From Bordetella genomosp. 11 (lineage in GTDB: Bacteria > Pseudomonadota > Gammaproteobacteria > Burkholderiales > Burkholderiaceae_B), in NCBI RefSeq assembly GCF_002261215.1, contig NZ_NEVS01000004.1:1364001-1428000 (forward strand): 64,000 nt of DNA, read 5' to 3'. Positions within the stretch are counted from its first letter, which is position 1. Each line of letters begins with the position of its first letter. The notes under the pieces were generated by a model that was not told the origin of the DNA, searched no databases, and saw only the letters and a list, made by a program, of their open reading frames with translations. Below are positions 33,271 to 43,699 of this stretch, in pieces. Both the position numbers and the translations under genes were made by a program.

Positions 33271-34980
33271 ATGCTGGCGGCACCGGTCTTCTCCTTCGAC
33301 CGGCTTATCTTCGCCCACGCGCCTTCCATGCCCGCCCGCACCCAACATCCCCTGCTTGGCGCCATCACTCCCCTGGTGGCCGATCTGGCGCGAGAGCTCG
33401 CGCCGGCAGAGCGCTATCGCCGGCTGCTGGACGCGCTGCGCGCCTTGCTGCCTTGCGATGCGATCGGCCTGCTGCGTCTGGAGGGCGACGCCCTGATTCC
33501 CCTGGCCATGGAGGGCCTTAGCCCCGACGCGATGGGCCGTCGGTTCCGCCTGGACCAGCATCCCCGCCTGCGGGCCTTGCTGGAGGCGGACGGTGCCATG
33601 CGTTTTCCGCCGGATAGCGGCCTTCCGGATCCGTACGATGGACTGGTGGCGGAGGGCGGCGAGCTGCACGTACACGATTGCATGGGATGCGTCATCGCGG
33701 TCGGTCAGCGCAAGTGGGGCCTGCTGACCCTGGACGCATTGCAGGCAGGGCGGTTTTCCGAGGAAGACCTGGGTGTGCTGGATGTCTTCGCCGGCCTGGC
33801 CGCGGCTACCGTCACCGTGGCGGCCCGTATCGAGCAACTGGCCGTCACCGCCGAGGACGAACGGCGACGGGCGGAAAGCTACCGCCTGGCGGCCGCCGAG
33901 CCATCGCGTCGCCTGACCGGCCAAAGCAGCGCTTTTCGCCGCTTGACGAAGGACGTCGAGATGGTCGCCGCCAGCGAGCTTACGGTGCTGATCACCGGCG
34001 AGACGGGGGTGGGCAAGGAATTGGTCGCGCAGGCCTTGCACGCGGGCTCGCCCAGGGCGGGCAAACCGATGATCAGCGTCAATTGCGCCGCCTTGCCGGA
34101 CAACCTCATCGAAAGCGAACTCTTCGGCCATGTCCGCGGCGCATTCTCGGGCGCCGTCCAGGACCGGCGCGGCAAGTTCGAGCTGGCGCACGGCGGCACG
34201 CTGTTCCTGGACGAGGTCGGGGAATTGCCGCTCAGTGCGCAAGCCAAGCTGCTCCGGGTGTTGCAGAGCGGCCAGTTGCAGCGCGTCGGTTCCGATCGCG
34301 AGCACCAGGTCGATGTACGCCTGATCGCCGCCACCAACCGCGACCTGGCCGAGGAAGTACGTGCCCGCCGCATGCGCGCGGATTTCTATCACCGGCTCAG
34401 CGTCTACCCGCTGCGCGTGCCGCCGCTGCGCGAACGCGGCCGCGATGTATTGCTGCTGGCCGGGGCCTTCCTCGAAGAGAACCGCGCCCGCCTGGGGTTG
34501 GGCGCGGTGCGCCTGCAGCCTGAGGCGCACGCCGTCCTGCAGCACTATGGCTGGCCGGGCAATGTGCGCGAACTGGAACACGTGATCAGCCGCGGCGTGT
34601 TGAAGGCGCTGGGCCGGCATGCGGAACGGCCGCGCATCCTGACCGTTACGCCGGACGATATGGATATCGAGCAGCCTGACGCGCCGCGCGCAGGCCTGCC
34701 CGCGGCCCTGTCCGCCACGCTAGGGAATTCGCTGCCGGCCATCCTGGCGCGTCAGGCCCCCGGCGCCGATGCCTTGCCATTGCAGCAGACCCTGCAAGCC
34801 GTGGAGCAAGCCACGATCGAGTCCTGCCTGGCCCGCCACGGCAACAACTGGAGCGCCGCCGCCCGCGAACTGGGCGTGGACCGCGCCAACTTGCGCCGCC
34901 GCGCCGCGCGCCTGGGCATTCCGGTGCAGGGCAAGCCGGGACGGCCGCGCCGGGCCAAGCCGTCATCTACCGGGTCGTGA
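33271..34980 (+). CDS. norR: NorR, NO-responsive sigma54-dependent activator
   Basis: The 569-residue protein has a GAF domain with the NorR-specific HVHDCMGC cluster (134-140) near the non-heme iron site, and an AAA+ domain with GETGVGKE at 243-250. A Fis-type helix-turn-helix lies at the end ([27 protein letters not shown]). The sigma54-contact loop reads GAFSGA (290-295) in place of GAFTGA. It should activate hmp from the sites between the two genes. No norB reductase is in the window. A start at 33328 is possible but lacks a ribosome site. Confidence 0.94.
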   Translation: MLAAPVFSFDRLIFAHAPSMPARTQHPLLGAITPLVADLARELAPAERYRRLLDALRALLPCDAIGLLRLEGDALIPLAMEGLSPDAMGRRFRLDQHPRLRALLEADGAMRFPPDSGLPDPYDGLVAEGGELHVHDCMGCVIAVGQRKWGLLTLDALQAGRFSEEDLGVLDVFAGLAAATVTVAARIEQLAVTAEDERRRAESYRLAAAEPSRRLTGQSSAFRRLTKDVEMVAASELTVLITGETGVGKELVAQALHAGSPRAGKPMISVNCAALPDNLIESELFGHVRGAFSGAVQDRRGKFELAHGGTLFLDEVGELPLSAQAKLLRVLQSGQLQRVGSDREHQVDVRLIAATNRDLAEEVRARRMRADFYHRLSVYPLRVPPLRERGRDVLLLAGAFLEENRARLGLGAVRLQPEAHAVLQHYGWPGNVRELEHVISRGVLKALGRHAERPRILTVTPDDMDIEQPDAPRAGLPAALSATLGNSLPAILARQAPGADALPLQQTLQAVEQATIESCLARHGNNWSAAARELGVDRANLRRRAARLGIPVQGKPGRPRRAKPSSTGS

Positions 34981-36406
34981 CGCCGCGCGACACGCCGGCA
35001 TAGGCCTCGATCGCCCGCAGGCGGCTTTCGCGCAGATCGACGATACGGGGCGGATAGCCGCAAGCCTGGCGCTGCGCATCGGACGGCGCGTGTATGGAGC
35101 GGTTATCCAGCTCCGCCAGTTCGGGCAGCCAACGGCGCAGGAAGCGTCCGTCCGGATCGAACTTGGCCGACTGCGTTTCCGGATTGAATACGCGAAAGTA
35201 GGGAACGGCATCGGTCCCCGTGGACGCGCTCCATTGCCAGCCGCCATTGTTCGACGCCAGGTCGCCGTCGATCAGGCGGGACATGAACCACGCTTCCCCT
35301 TTGCGCCAGTCCAGAAGCAGGTTCTTGCTGAGGAACATGGCGGTCATCATGCGCAGGCGGTTATGCATCCATCCGATGGCGGCCAACTGGCGCATCGCCG
35401 CGTCGATGATGGGGAAACCCGTGCGCCCCTCGTACCAGGCACGCAGGTCCTGTTGCGCCTCGCGCCAGGGGACCGCATCGGTCTCCGCCCGCATGGGGCG
35501 ATGCATCGACAGCGCGGGGTGGGCCGCCAGCAGGTGCAGATAGAACTCGCGCCAGAGCAGCTCCGTGATCCAGGTGCGCGCGCCCGCGCGGCCGCTATCG
35601 ATTTCGCCCTGGTTCGCCGCCAGGGCCGCGCGCAGGCAGGCGCCGGGCGAGATCACCCCGGCCGCCAGATAGGGCGACAGGCGGCTGGTCCCGTCCACGC
35701 CCGGCACGTCGCGCTTGTCCTGATAGTCGTCGAGCGATGCGTCGATAAAGGCGTCCAGCCGGCGTTGCGCGGCATCCTCGCCGGCGGGCCATAAGGCGCG
35801 TTGGTCGTCGGTGGGCGGCGGGGCATCGCCCAGCATGGCGCGCGCGTCGGGCAAGGCATCCGCCGGCGCGGGCATGGCGGCCTGCGCGCGCGGCGCCGGC
35901 GCGGGCCGGGGCGGCGCGCTCGCCAGCCGTTCCCGGCATACACGGGCATAGGGCGTGAAGACTTTGTAGCATTCGCCTTTGCCGGTCAGGATGGTGCCGG
36001 GCGGCAGCAGGGTGGCGCCATGGTGCTGCGTCCACGCGATGCCGTCCCCGGCCAGGCGCGCCGCGACGGCCTGGTCCCGGCGGCGCTCGTTCAGGCCCCA
36101 TTCGGCGTTGGTGTGCACGGAACGGATATCGTGGCGGCGGCAAAAGTCGGCCAGGGCCGCGGGCGCTTCCGACCAATCCTGGACGGCGGCGAATTTCAGC
36201 GGGACGTTCAGCGCGGCCAGTCCCGTCGCCAGCGCGGCCAGGTTGCGCGACCAGAAGTCGATCTTGATCGGCGCGTCGCCGTGGCGCCGCCATTGTCCGG
36301 GCGCGGGCATGAACAGCGCGAACGCCGCGCCCTCGGAGAGGGCGGCGGAAAGTGCCGGATTATCCTGTGTGCGTAAATCGGTGCGGAACCAGATAAGCGT
36401 AGCCAT
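34967..36406 (-). CDS. phrB: deoxyribodipyrimidine photolyase
   Basis: The 479-residue protein has the N-terminal antenna domain (MATLIWFRTDLRTQDNPAL) and the C-terminal FAD domain with the class I signatures FPIIDAAMRQLAAIGWMHNRLRM and DLASNNGGWQWSASTGTDA. The Asn residue and the tryptophans of the electron chain are present. It repairs cyclobutane dimers using blue light. The ATG at 36406 was chosen as the family start. Its 3' end overlaps the end of norR by 14 bases. It lies near the red-light module but shows no link in transcription. Confidence 0.94.
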   Translation of the reverse strand: MATLIWFRTDLRTQDNPALSAALSEGAAFALFMPAPGQWRRHGDAPIKIDFWSRNLAALATGLAALNVPLKFAAVQDWSEAPAALADFCRRHDIRSVHTNAEWGLNERRRDQAVAARLAGDGIAWTQHHGATLLPPGTILTGKGECYKVFTPYARVCRERLASAPPRPAPAPRAQAAMPAPADALPDARAMLGDAPPPTDDQRALWPAGEDAAQRRLDAFIDASLDDYQDKRDVPGVDGTSRLSPYLAAGVISPGACLRAALAANQGEIDSGRAGARTWITELLWREFYLHLLAAHPALSMHRPMRAETDAVPWREAQQDLRAWYEGRTGFPIIDAAMRQLAAIGWMHNRLRMMTAMFLSKNLLLDWRKGEAWFMSRLIDGDLASNNGGWQWSASTGTDAVPYFRVFNPETQSAKFDPDGRFLRRWLPELAELDNRSIHAPSDAQRQACGYPPRIVDLRESRLRAIEAYAGVSRGVTTR

Positions 36407-36484
36407 GCCGGCATTGTCGCATCGGACGCGGCGCATCGCCTTGCATGTTCGGGCGCCAACCCGGGGCGCACGTCCGGCCGCGGG

Positions 36485-37435
36485 TCAGCGGGCAGCCGCC
36501 GTTGCGCCTTCGCCAACGGCATGCTGGCGCTCGTATACCTGCAGATTGCAGTACGACGCACGGATCAGCGGCACCGCCAGGCCATGGCGTTCGGCGCGCA
36601 CGATCATGTCGCCGACGATGGCGTCCGCTTCGAGCCTGGGCATGTCCTGGCCGATATCGCGCATCATCGATGCCGCCCACGTCGACGTCTCGTCCAGCAG
36701 GCGGGCGGACAGGCGCTGCGTCTCCTCATCCCCCAGCGGGTGGCCTTCGGCGGCTGCCACGGCGCTGCATTCTTCCATGGCCTGCCGCATCAGCGCGCGG
36801 CCGTCGCGAGTGGCCAGGATATCGGCCAGCGTGCCGCGCATCAGGCAGTTCATCAAGGCGCCGGAAGCCAGCATGACCCATTTGTTCCACAAGGCCTGGT
36901 CGATGTCGGCCGCGATCGCGCGGTTGCCGGGCGAGCGCGAGATCAGCGCGTGAAAGTCCTCGGCGATGGCCCGGGCAAAGGGCGAGCGGGCGCCGACCTG
37001 CACCACATCGTTGCTGCCGAAATGCCGTATTGCGCCGTCCGGCTCCAGCATGGTGGCGATGTAGGCCACGCCGCCCAGCACGCGGTCGCGTCCATAGTGG
37101 CCGTCGAGCGCGTCATAGACCGACATGCCGTTCAGGAAGGGCAGAAGAACCGCCGGACCGCGCATGGCGGGCGCGATATCGGCGATGGCCGCATCCAGGT
37201 CATAGGTCTTGCAGCTGAGCAACACCAGGTCGTAGTCCGGCCGTACGGCATCGCGGGTCACGGTGCGAACCGGGCCCGCGTAATCGCCAAGGCTGCTCTT
37301 TACGCGCAAGCCGGTTTCCCGCAGCAGCGTGGCGCGGCGCGGCCGCACCAGGAACGTCACATCGGCGCCCGCCTGCAGCAGGCGCGCGCCGTAATAACCG
37401 CCGATAGCCCCGGCGCCGACAACAAGTATCTTCAT
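36485..37435 (-). CDS. panE: 2-dehydropantoate 2-reductase (ketopantoate reductase)
   Basis: The 316-residue protein begins [20 protein letters not shown], the NADP-binding motif. It has the catalytic-lysine context [19 protein letters not shown] and the Glu/Ser region near [20 protein letters not shown]. It reduces ketopantoate to pantoate in coenzyme A synthesis, though paralogues with other 2-oxoacid substrates exist. The start at 37435 follows a promoter by about 60 bases. Genomic context does not identify it as the housekeeping copy. Confidence 0.85.
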   Translation of the reverse strand: MKILVVGAGAIGGYYGARLLQAGADVTFLVRPRRATLLRETGLRVKSSLGDYAGPVRTVTRDAVRPDYDLVLLSCKTYDLDAAIADIAPAMRGPAVLLPFLNGMSVYDALDGHYGRDRVLGGVAYIATMLEPDGAIRHFGSNDVVQVGARSPFARAIAEDFHALISRSPGNRAIAADIDQALWNKWVMLASGALMNCLMRGTLADILATRDGRALMRQAMEECSAVAAAEGHPLGDEETQRLSARLLDETSTWAASMMRDIGQDMPRLEADAIVGDMIVRAERHGLAVPLIRASYCNLQVYERQHAVGEGATAAAR

Positions 37436-37502
37436 GCGGATCTCCCGCGATGGTTGCGGGCCGTCCGGATGGCGGCGCCAGCACATGCGCGATGTGTCAG
37501 TG

Positions 37503-37532
37503 AATTTACTTGCATATGCCAATATCAGTCAA
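37503..37532 (-). promoter_or_regulatory. sigma70-type promoter of panE
   Basis: On the minus strand TTGACT and TAAATT are separated by 18 bases in an otherwise GC-rich region. Transcription would start about 60 bases before the panE ATG. Confidence 0.65.
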
Positions 37533-37609
37533 TCCGCCTTCCAGGGCGTTCTCCCGCGTCCGGTATCATGGCCGGGATGTCACAGATGCTTAGCCCGGGT
37601 GTTTCTTCC

Positions 37610-38182
37610 ATGGACGTTCACGCTTCCTTACGCCTCGCCACGCAATCGCGCCACGAACGCCTGGACAGCTCCTTGCGTATCGGCTCCGCGGATGCCGGCT
37701 ACGCGGACTATCTGGCGTATCTTGCCGCGCTGCGGGGCTGGCTGGAGCCTGTCGAGACCGCATTGTGGGCGCGCGAATGGCCGTCCTCGCTGCAGCCCGA
37801 ACTGCGCCAGCGGAAGTCCGCCCGTATCGAGCAGGATTTCGAAGCGGCACGCGGCCTCGGCGTGGTTGTGCCGCCGGTGCCGGTTTGCGGCCAACTCCCG
37901 GATATCGACCGATCCCGCGCCTACGCTTTAGGCGTGATGTATGTCATCGAAGGGTCGCAATTGGGCGGTCGCATGATGGCCAAGCGCCTGCAGCAGGCCT
38001 GGCCCGACCGGCCGTTCCATTACATGGAAGGCTACGGCCCTGAACTGGGCGCGCTGTGGAAGGCCTTCACGGCTTTCCTGCGCGATGAAGTGCGCAGCCA
38101 GCAGGAAATCGACGAAGCCGTGGCTGGCGCCTGCGATGCTTTCGACACGCTGGCCGATTGGTTGCAGCGGCAGGGCCAGTAG
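37610..38182 (+). CDS. bphO: biliverdin-producing heme oxygenase (BphO-like)
   Basis: The protein of about 190 residues matches bacterial heme oxygenases of the bacteriophytochrome-associated type (ASLRLATQSRHERLDSSLRI with the proximal His, then YALGVMYVIEGSQLGGRMMAKRLQ as the distal helix). It cleaves heme to biliverdin, the chromophore of the nearby bacteriophytochrome. It is convergent to the kinase gene with only 8 bases between stops, instead of upstream of bphP as is usual. ATGs at 37568, 37577 and 37586 are in-frame alternatives; 37610 was chosen by family length. Confidence 0.88.
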   Translation: MDVHASLRLATQSRHERLDSSLRIGSADAGYADYLAYLAALRGWLEPVETALWAREWPSSLQPELRQRKSARIEQDFEAARGLGVVVPPVPVCGQLPDIDRSRAYALGVMYVIEGSQLGGRMMAKRLQQAWPDRPFHYMEGYGPELGALWKAFTAFLRDEVRSQQEIDEAVAGACDAFDTLADWLQRQGQ

Positions 38183-38190
38183 GCAGTGGC

Positions 38191-40764
38191 TCAGGGCGCG
38201 ACGCCCATCTCTTTCAGCAGGGAAAACAGCCGGTCCAGTTCGTATGGCTTCTGCATGAAGGACACGCGCGCTTGCTCCGGCATGTCGCCGGGCAGCTCGA
38301 CCTGGCCATAGCCGCTCGCCACGATGATGGGCAGGTGAGGGTGGCGCTGCGCCAGGCGCAATATCAGCTCTTGTCCCGGCATATCCGGCAGGCCGAGATC
38401 CACGATCGCCACGCAGACGGCCGATGCATCGCCATCCATGACCGCCAGCGCCTGGGCGGCGGTCCCGGCCTCGGCCACCCGGTAGCCATATTCGGTCAGC
38501 GCATCCGCGGTCAACTCGCGGACCAGGTCGTCGTCCTCGACGATCAGTACCCGCGCTTCGCCGGTCGCGGCGTCGACGGCGGTTGCCGTGGAAGAATCGA
38601 CCGCGGTTGCCGCGAGGGAGTCTGCCGCCATGGCAAGGGAGGCATCGCCCGCCGTCTCCGGGGCCGTCGCGATCGGGACATCCGTCGCGATCGACGCATC
38701 CTTCGCGCCACCTCCGTCTACGGGATCGTCCAGGATTTCGCGCACACGTTGCGCGAGTTCGGGGAAAGTGAAGGGCTTGGGAAGCAGGGCGACCCCTGGC
38801 GGCAGCCGGCCATCGTGGCTGAGGCGGCCTTCCGCGTACGCGGATGTGTATAGCACCCGCAGCCCCGGCCTGGCCGCGCGCGCCGCTTCCGCGAGATCGC
38901 GCCCGTTCATTCCCCTGGGCAGGCCCACGTCGGTGAACAACAGTGCGATATCGTCGCGTTCGCGCAGGCATTGCAGCGCGGTCGCCGCGTCGCCCGCTTC
39001 GTGGACGGCATACCCGAGCTCCAGCAGCGCCGCGGCCGAATGCGCGCGCACGGCCTCGTCGTCCTCCACCACAAGAATGCTTTCGCCGCGCGCCGCCACG
39101 GGCGAGCCGGTGTCATGCGTCCTCTCGTGGCTGGTGACCTGGGTCGCGGTCTGGCGGGGCAGGTAGATATGGACGGCCGTGCCCTTGCCGAGGGTACTGT
39201 CTATGCCCACGTAGCCGCCCGACTGCTTGACGAAGCCGTAGACCTGGCTCAATCCCAGGCCGGTGCCCACGCCGATGTCCTTGGTGGTGAAGAAGGGCTC
39301 GAACACCTTTTCTATGACGTCTTCCGGGATGCCGACACCGGTATCCGAGATGCTGATGCGCACGTAGTCGCCCGGTGCCGCATCCACCTGCGCGGTCCGT
39401 TCGTCCAGCACCGTGTTGCGGGTCTGGATGACGATTTCCCCGCCGTCCGGCATGGCATCGCGCGAGTTCACCGCCAGATTCAGCAGGGCGCTTTCCAGCA
39501 TGTGCGGATCGATGTGCGCGGGCCAGATGTCCGCCTGAAGGTCATTGCGCAGATCCACCTGTTCGCCCAGCATGCGGGTCAGCATCTCCGCCGTCGCGGC
39601 GATGAGATCGTTGACGTTGACGCTGCGCGGCTGCAGGGGCTGGCGGCGGGCGAAGGCGAGCAGGCGCTGGGTCAGCGCGGCGGCGCGCTGCGCCCCCTGC
39701 TTGGCGTGGCTGAGGGCGGTTTCGACGCGCCGGATGTCCATTGCACGCACGCCACCCGCCAATTGGCGTTCCAGGGTTTCCAGGTTGCCAAGGATGACAG
39801 TCAGGAAGTTGTTGAAATCGTGGGCAACGCCGCCGGTCAACTGGCCGAAGGCTTCCATCTTCTGGGATTGCCGCAGTTGTTCCTCGGCCTGTTCCCGCGC
39901 CGCGTCGGCGTCGGCGCGCTGGCGCATCTCCTGCAGCAGGCGCTCGTTGGTACGCAGCAGCTCGGCGGTACGCGACTGCACGATGCCTTCGAGTTCGTCG
40001 CGGGCCAGCTTGGCATCGGTGACGTCCACATTGGTGCCGCTCAGCCCCTGGAAGCGGCCGGTCTCGTCAAAGCGCGGCACGCCACGGCAGTCGAGCCAGC
40101 GCAGGCGTTGCTGTGCGTCGATCACGCGGATTTCGATCTGCAGCGCCTGCTGCCTGGCCACCGCGTTATCGAAGGCGGCCATCAGTACGGGCAGGTCCTC
40201 TCCATAGACGATACGGTGCCATCCCTGGCCCAGCATTTCGTCGCAGGAGATGCCGAACATGAATTCGTAGTGGCGATTGACGAAGATCACCCTGCCATCG
40301 ACGTCGGTTTCCCAAATCAGCGCGGGAGCGGAGTCGGACAAGGCGCGAAAGCGGGCTTCGCTGTCGCGCAGGGCTTTCTCGACGCGGCGCCGCTCGTGGC
40401 GGTCTTCCGCTTCCGACAGCGCCCGCCGGGCAGCCCCGCCCAGGCGATCGAGGCGCTGCTTCAGCACATAGTCGGTGGCGCCGTTCTTCAGGGCCTTGAC
40501 GGCCAGGTCTTCGCCGATAACGCCGGAAACGAAGATGAACGGCACCTCAGGCAGCTTCTGCATGGCCATGGACAAGGCTTCCCAGCCATCGATATCGGGC
40601 AGGGAAAAATCCGAGATGACCAGGCAGATATCGCCATCGTCCAAAGCACTGGCGTAAGAGCGTTTGTCATGCACACAGCGCGCCGGAATGTCGGGGAGCG
40701 CGTCCGCCAATTGATGCATCATCAATTCGGCGTCCAGGGCGTTGTCCTCCAGCAGCAGGATCAA
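38191..40764 (-). CDS. hybrid histidine kinase, REC-PAS-HisKA-HATPase-REC-REC
   Basis: The 857-residue protein has an N-terminal receiver (phosphoacceptor Asp in [13 protein letters not shown]) and a PAS domain (about 150-265). The kinase core has the His in [17 protein letters not shown] and ATP-binding motifs [21 protein letters not shown] and GTGLGLS. Two C-terminal receivers follow ([14 protein letters not shown] and [13 protein letters not shown]), joined by a linker of about 55 residues rich in Ala, Thr, Ser and Asp. The start is TTG, overlapping the response-regulator stop as TTGA; the next ATG would delete the receiver. It has no membrane segment and probably takes phosphate from the bacteriophytochrome pathway. 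Confidence 0.9.
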   Translation of the reverse strand: MILLLEDNALDAELMMHQLADALPDIPARCVHDKRSYASALDDGDICLVISDFSLPDIDGWEALSMAMQKLPEVPFIFVSGVIGEDLAVKALKNGATDYVLKQRLDRLGGAARRALSEAEDRHERRRVEKALRDSEARFRALSDSAPALIWETDVDGRVIFVNRHYEFMFGISCDEMLGQGWHRIVYGEDLPVLMAAFDNAVARQQALQIEIRVIDAQQRLRWLDCRGVPRFDETGRFQGLSGTNVDVTDAKLARDELEGIVQSRTAELLRTNERLLQEMRQRADADAAREQAEEQLRQSQKMEAFGQLTGGVAHDFNNFLTVILGNLETLERQLAGGVRAMDIRRVETALSHAKQGAQRAAALTQRLLAFARRQPLQPRSVNVNDLIAATAEMLTRMLGEQVDLRNDLQADIWPAHIDPHMLESALLNLAVNSRDAMPDGGEIVIQTRNTVLDERTAQVDAAPGDYVRISISDTGVGIPEDVIEKVFEPFFTTKDIGVGTGLGLSQVYGFVKQSGGYVGIDSTLGKGTAVHIYLPRQTATQVTSHERTHDTGSPVAARGESILVVEDDEAVRAHSAAALLELGYAVHEAGDAATALQCLRERDDIALLFTDVGLPRGMNGRDLAEAARAARPGLRVLYTSAYAEGRLSHDGRLPPGVALLPKPFTFPELAQRVREILDDPVDGGGAKDASIATDVPIATAPETAGDASLAMAADSLAATAVDSSTATAVDAATGEARVLIVEDDDLVRELTADALTEYGYRVAEAGTAAQALAVMDGDASAVCVAIVDLGLPDMPGQELILRLAQRHPHLPIIVASGYGQVELPGDMPEQARVSFMQKPYELDRLFSLLKEMGVAP

Positions 40765-41240
40765 GGCAGTTCCCGGCTGTTTGCGGGCTTGCCGTCGCGG
40801 CGGCGTGGCGGAGGGGGCTGGTTCACGATGGCCCAGAACATGCCCAGATTGCGAATCGCCTCGAAGAAGGCCGAGAATTCGACGGGCTTGACCACGAAGG
40901 AATTGACGCCGGACTGATAGCTGCGCACCAGATCCTTTTCTTCCTTGGAGGAGGTCAGCATCACGACGGGAATCTGCTTGTGGTCGTTATCCGACTTGAT
41001 GCGTTCGAGGACTTCCAGTCCGTCCACCTTCGGCAACTTCAGGTCCAGCAGGATGACCGAGGGTTCGCCCAGCGGCCGGGCCGCATGGGCGCCGCGGCGA
41101 TACACGTAGTCCAGGGCTTCCGCCCCATCGCGCAGCACGACGACCTCGTTGGCGATGTTGCACTGCCTGAGCGCGGTCAGCGTCAGCTCGATATCGTTCG
41201 GATTGTCTTCTACCAGCAGAATAGGCCGTAGATCTTTCAT
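40761..41240 (-). CDS. single-domain response regulator (Rcp1/BphR-like)
   Basis: The protein of about 159 residues is a lone receiver with LLVEDNPNDIELTLTAL, the phosphoacceptor in VILLDLKLPKVDGLEVL, and the switch Thr/Ser and Lys in VVMLTSSKEEKDL and SFVVKPVEF. This is the type that pairs with phytochromes. The ATG at 41240 gives a normal family start; a GTG directly at the bphP stop (41261) is possible. It lies between bphP and the hybrid kinase in one operon and is the likely first phosphate acceptor. Confidence 0.9.
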   Translation of the reverse strand: MKDLRPILLVEDNPNDIELTLTALRQCNIANEVVVLRDGAEALDYVYRRGAHAARPLGEPSVILLDLKLPKVDGLEVLERIKSDNDHKQIPVVMLTSSKEEKDLVRSYQSGVNSFVVKPVEFSAFFEAIRNLGMFWAIVNQPPPPRRRDGKPANSRELP

Positions 41241-41261
41241 ACCTGTCACTGCACTACACAC

Positions 41262-43490
41262 TCATTGATTGGGCAGCGCGAAAGAGAACTTCGCGCCTTG
41301 GTCGACGATGCCTTCACCCTTGATCCAGCCGCCGTGTTTTTCAACGATGCGCTTGCACAGGGCCAGGCCGATGCCGGTGCCATCGAAGTCTTCCAGTCTG
41401 TGCAACCGCTGGAAAACGCCAAACAGTTTTCCCGCGTAGGCCATATCGAAACCCACGCCGTTGTCGCCTACGCTGAACAGAGTGAATGTACCGCAATTTT
41501 GCCCAGTGACCGTGACGATGGATTCGGGGCGGCTGCCGGAATACTTGACCGCATTTTCAAGCAGGTTGTACCAGACCTGCCGCACGTATTGCGCGTCGCC
41601 CCACGCGCGCGGGAGATCGTCGACGCGCCACTGCACTTTCCGGTGCGGCAACGTCAGTTCGACCGCCTGGCGTACTTCCGCGACCAGCTTGTTCGAATCC
41701 AGTTCGGAGACCGTCAGCGCGGCGCGCCCAAGGTGCGAAAAACGCAAAAGATCGTCCACCAGCCGGCCGGCCATCACCGCCGCCCGCATGATGTTCTCGA
41801 TATACCGCGTGGAGGTCGGGTCCAGGTCGGATTCGCGCTGCTTGAGAAGTTCCGCGAATCCGGCGATGTGGCGGAAGGGGGCGCGCAAATCGTGCGACAC
41901 CGAATAGGAAAACGATTCCAGTTCGACATTGCTGCGCTGCAGCTGTTCGCTGAGCTCGGCGCGTTCTTCCGCGCGTTTCAGGATCAGGTTGACCACCACC
42001 GTACGGAAATCGGCCAGTGCGTCCACTTCGGACTGGCGCCATGGCATCGAGCGCCCGCGCAGTTCTTCCTGCCACAGCTCGAACGACTTGCGCGGGTGCA
42101 GCCGGCCCGATACCGGGTCGACGGATTTGCGGGGGTCGCCACGCCACTGCACCGTCCGTATCACCTCTGGCCGGAACCACATCAGGTAGGCCGTGTGCAA
42201 CCCGGAAATCGACGCGGCCGCCAGGCCGCTGGCGACCTCGGCGAACGGCGCGGCCTCGGGCCACACCAATGGCAGGCGATCCGTGTGATAGGCCTGTTCC
42301 ACGTTGTTGCCGTGCAGCCATTCGGCGATCTTGCGGATCTGCGCTTTCGAAGGGGTGTTGCCCATGGTGTGCACTTCGTCCTGCCACACCAGGGCCGCGC
42401 CGTGGGCGTCCAGCAGGCGGGTCCAGGCTGGCGAGCGCTGCGCATAGCCGTCGGTCAGGGTATCGGCGCGGGACAGCAATTCCACCAGTTCGATTTCTAT
42501 CTTCTTCAGTTCGATGCGGTGGGAATGTTCTGAAATACGTTCGTGCGCGCCGATGTGATGGGCGACGATGCGGCCAAGGAATTCGCAGGCCGCGCGAACC
42601 TGCGGTCCGACCAGGTGCGGGCCGGCACTGTGGCAGGAGATCAATCCCCACAAATGGCCGTCGATGACGACCGACACGGACATCGACGAGCCGGTGCCCA
42701 TGTTGCGCATGTATTCCAGGTGGATCGGAGACACGCTGCGCCAGTTGGCCGCCGTCAAGTCCACGGATTCGTGTCCGGCGCCTATCAGTGGCGGTTCCAG
42801 GGGCACAGGCTGGTAGTTGGCGTCCGGTATCAGCCGGACGCGGTTCTGGCAGTACAGGGCGCGTGCCTGCGGTGGAATGTCCGAGGCCGGAAAGCGATGG
42901 CCCAGATAGGAAGGCAGGGCGCCCGTGCCGTCCTCGGCGACCACCGTTCCATGACCATCGCTGTCGAACCGGTAGGCCAGCACGCGGTCGAAGCCCGTCA
43001 GCCGGCGCACTTCCACGACGGCCCGCTGCAGGATGGGTTCCGGCTGGCCGGCGGGCTGGATATCGTCCAGCAGCATGCGCAGCCGGGGATAAAGGGCATC
43101 CAGGGTGACGCCCTGTTCGGCGCTGTCGGGTTCCAGCTCGACCAGCAGCCCTTGGCCGGTACGCGCGCCCGAGACGTGCAACTGGCGATCGCCGATGTGC
43201 ACGGTGGCCGACAGCACGCCGTCTTCGACGTCGCGCCAGGCGCGCAGGGCGCGGAGCAGTTCCTCCATGGCCGGCGCGCGTCCGACCACCTGCGGCAGGC
43301 GTTGCCCCGTCTCGCAGGCGATGCCCAGCATCGCCTGAGTGTTGGCGCTGCGGGTGATGATCTCCAGCGTATCGGGCGCGAGCAACAATAGCGCCGCGTA
43401 GGGTTGGATCGCGCCGGGAATTCGTATCGGCTCTTGCGCGCAACGGTCCAGGTCCAGCTGCGTCGAGGGTAGGGTGTCTTGCTGCGGCAC
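41262..43490 (-). CDS. bphP: bacteriophytochrome histidine kinase
   Basis: The 742-residue protein has the PAS-GAF-PHY photosensory core and a histidine kinase. Cys17 in LDRCAQEPIRIPGAIQP is the expected biliverdin attachment site. The GAF motif FPASDIPPQARALY and the chromophore-pocket segment PIHLEYMRNMGTGSSMSVS are present, and the PHY tongue has PRKSF. The kinase His is in SYSVSHDLRAPFRHIAG and the ATP motifs are DNGVGFDMAYAGKLFGVF and GTGIGLA. The start is GTG at 43490 with GGAG nine bases upstream. It senses red/far-red light and should signal to the next two genes. Confidence 0.94.
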   Translation of the reverse strand: MPQQDTLPSTQLDLDRCAQEPIRIPGAIQPYAALLLLAPDTLEIITRSANTQAMLGIACETGQRLPQVVGRAPAMEELLRALRAWRDVEDGVLSATVHIGDRQLHVSGARTGQGLLVELEPDSAEQGVTLDALYPRLRMLLDDIQPAGQPEPILQRAVVEVRRLTGFDRVLAYRFDSDGHGTVVAEDGTGALPSYLGHRFPASDIPPQARALYCQNRVRLIPDANYQPVPLEPPLIGAGHESVDLTAANWRSVSPIHLEYMRNMGTGSSMSVSVVIDGHLWGLISCHSAGPHLVGPQVRAACEFLGRIVAHHIGAHERISEHSHRIELKKIEIELVELLSRADTLTDGYAQRSPAWTRLLDAHGAALVWQDEVHTMGNTPSKAQIRKIAEWLHGNNVEQAYHTDRLPLVWPEAAPFAEVASGLAAASISGLHTAYLMWFRPEVIRTVQWRGDPRKSVDPVSGRLHPRKSFELWQEELRGRSMPWRQSEVDALADFRTVVVNLILKRAEERAELSEQLQRSNVELESFSYSVSHDLRAPFRHIAGFAELLKQRESDLDPTSTRYIENIMRAAVMAGRLVDDLLRFSHLGRAALTVSELDSNKLVAEVRQAVELTLPHRKVQWRVDDLPRAWGDAQYVRQVWYNLLENAVKYSGSRPESIVTVTGQNCGTFTLFSVGDNGVGFDMAYAGKLFGVFQRLHRLEDFDGTGIGLALCKRIVEKHGGWIKGEGIVDQGAKFSFALPNQ

Positions 43491-43699
43491 CTGTTTGCTC
43501 CGTTGCTAAGCACTACGCGAGGCTGTTGGGTATCGGGCGGCCGGTTAGGATATCACCGCGCCCGCGCCGCCAGGCCAGGCGATCGGGCTCGTCTGCCCAT
43601 CCAGGCCGGCGCGCGCGCAGCAGCAATTTCCGGGCCCGGCCCCTTGCGATGGCCTGGGTATTGGCCCTTACCGCGGATGGCATTGTTATAGTCGCGCCC

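Noticed and set aside
38971..40917. Plus-strand frame of about 650 codons opposite the hybrid kinase
   Set aside because: It has no domains and is a shadow of the kinase codons.
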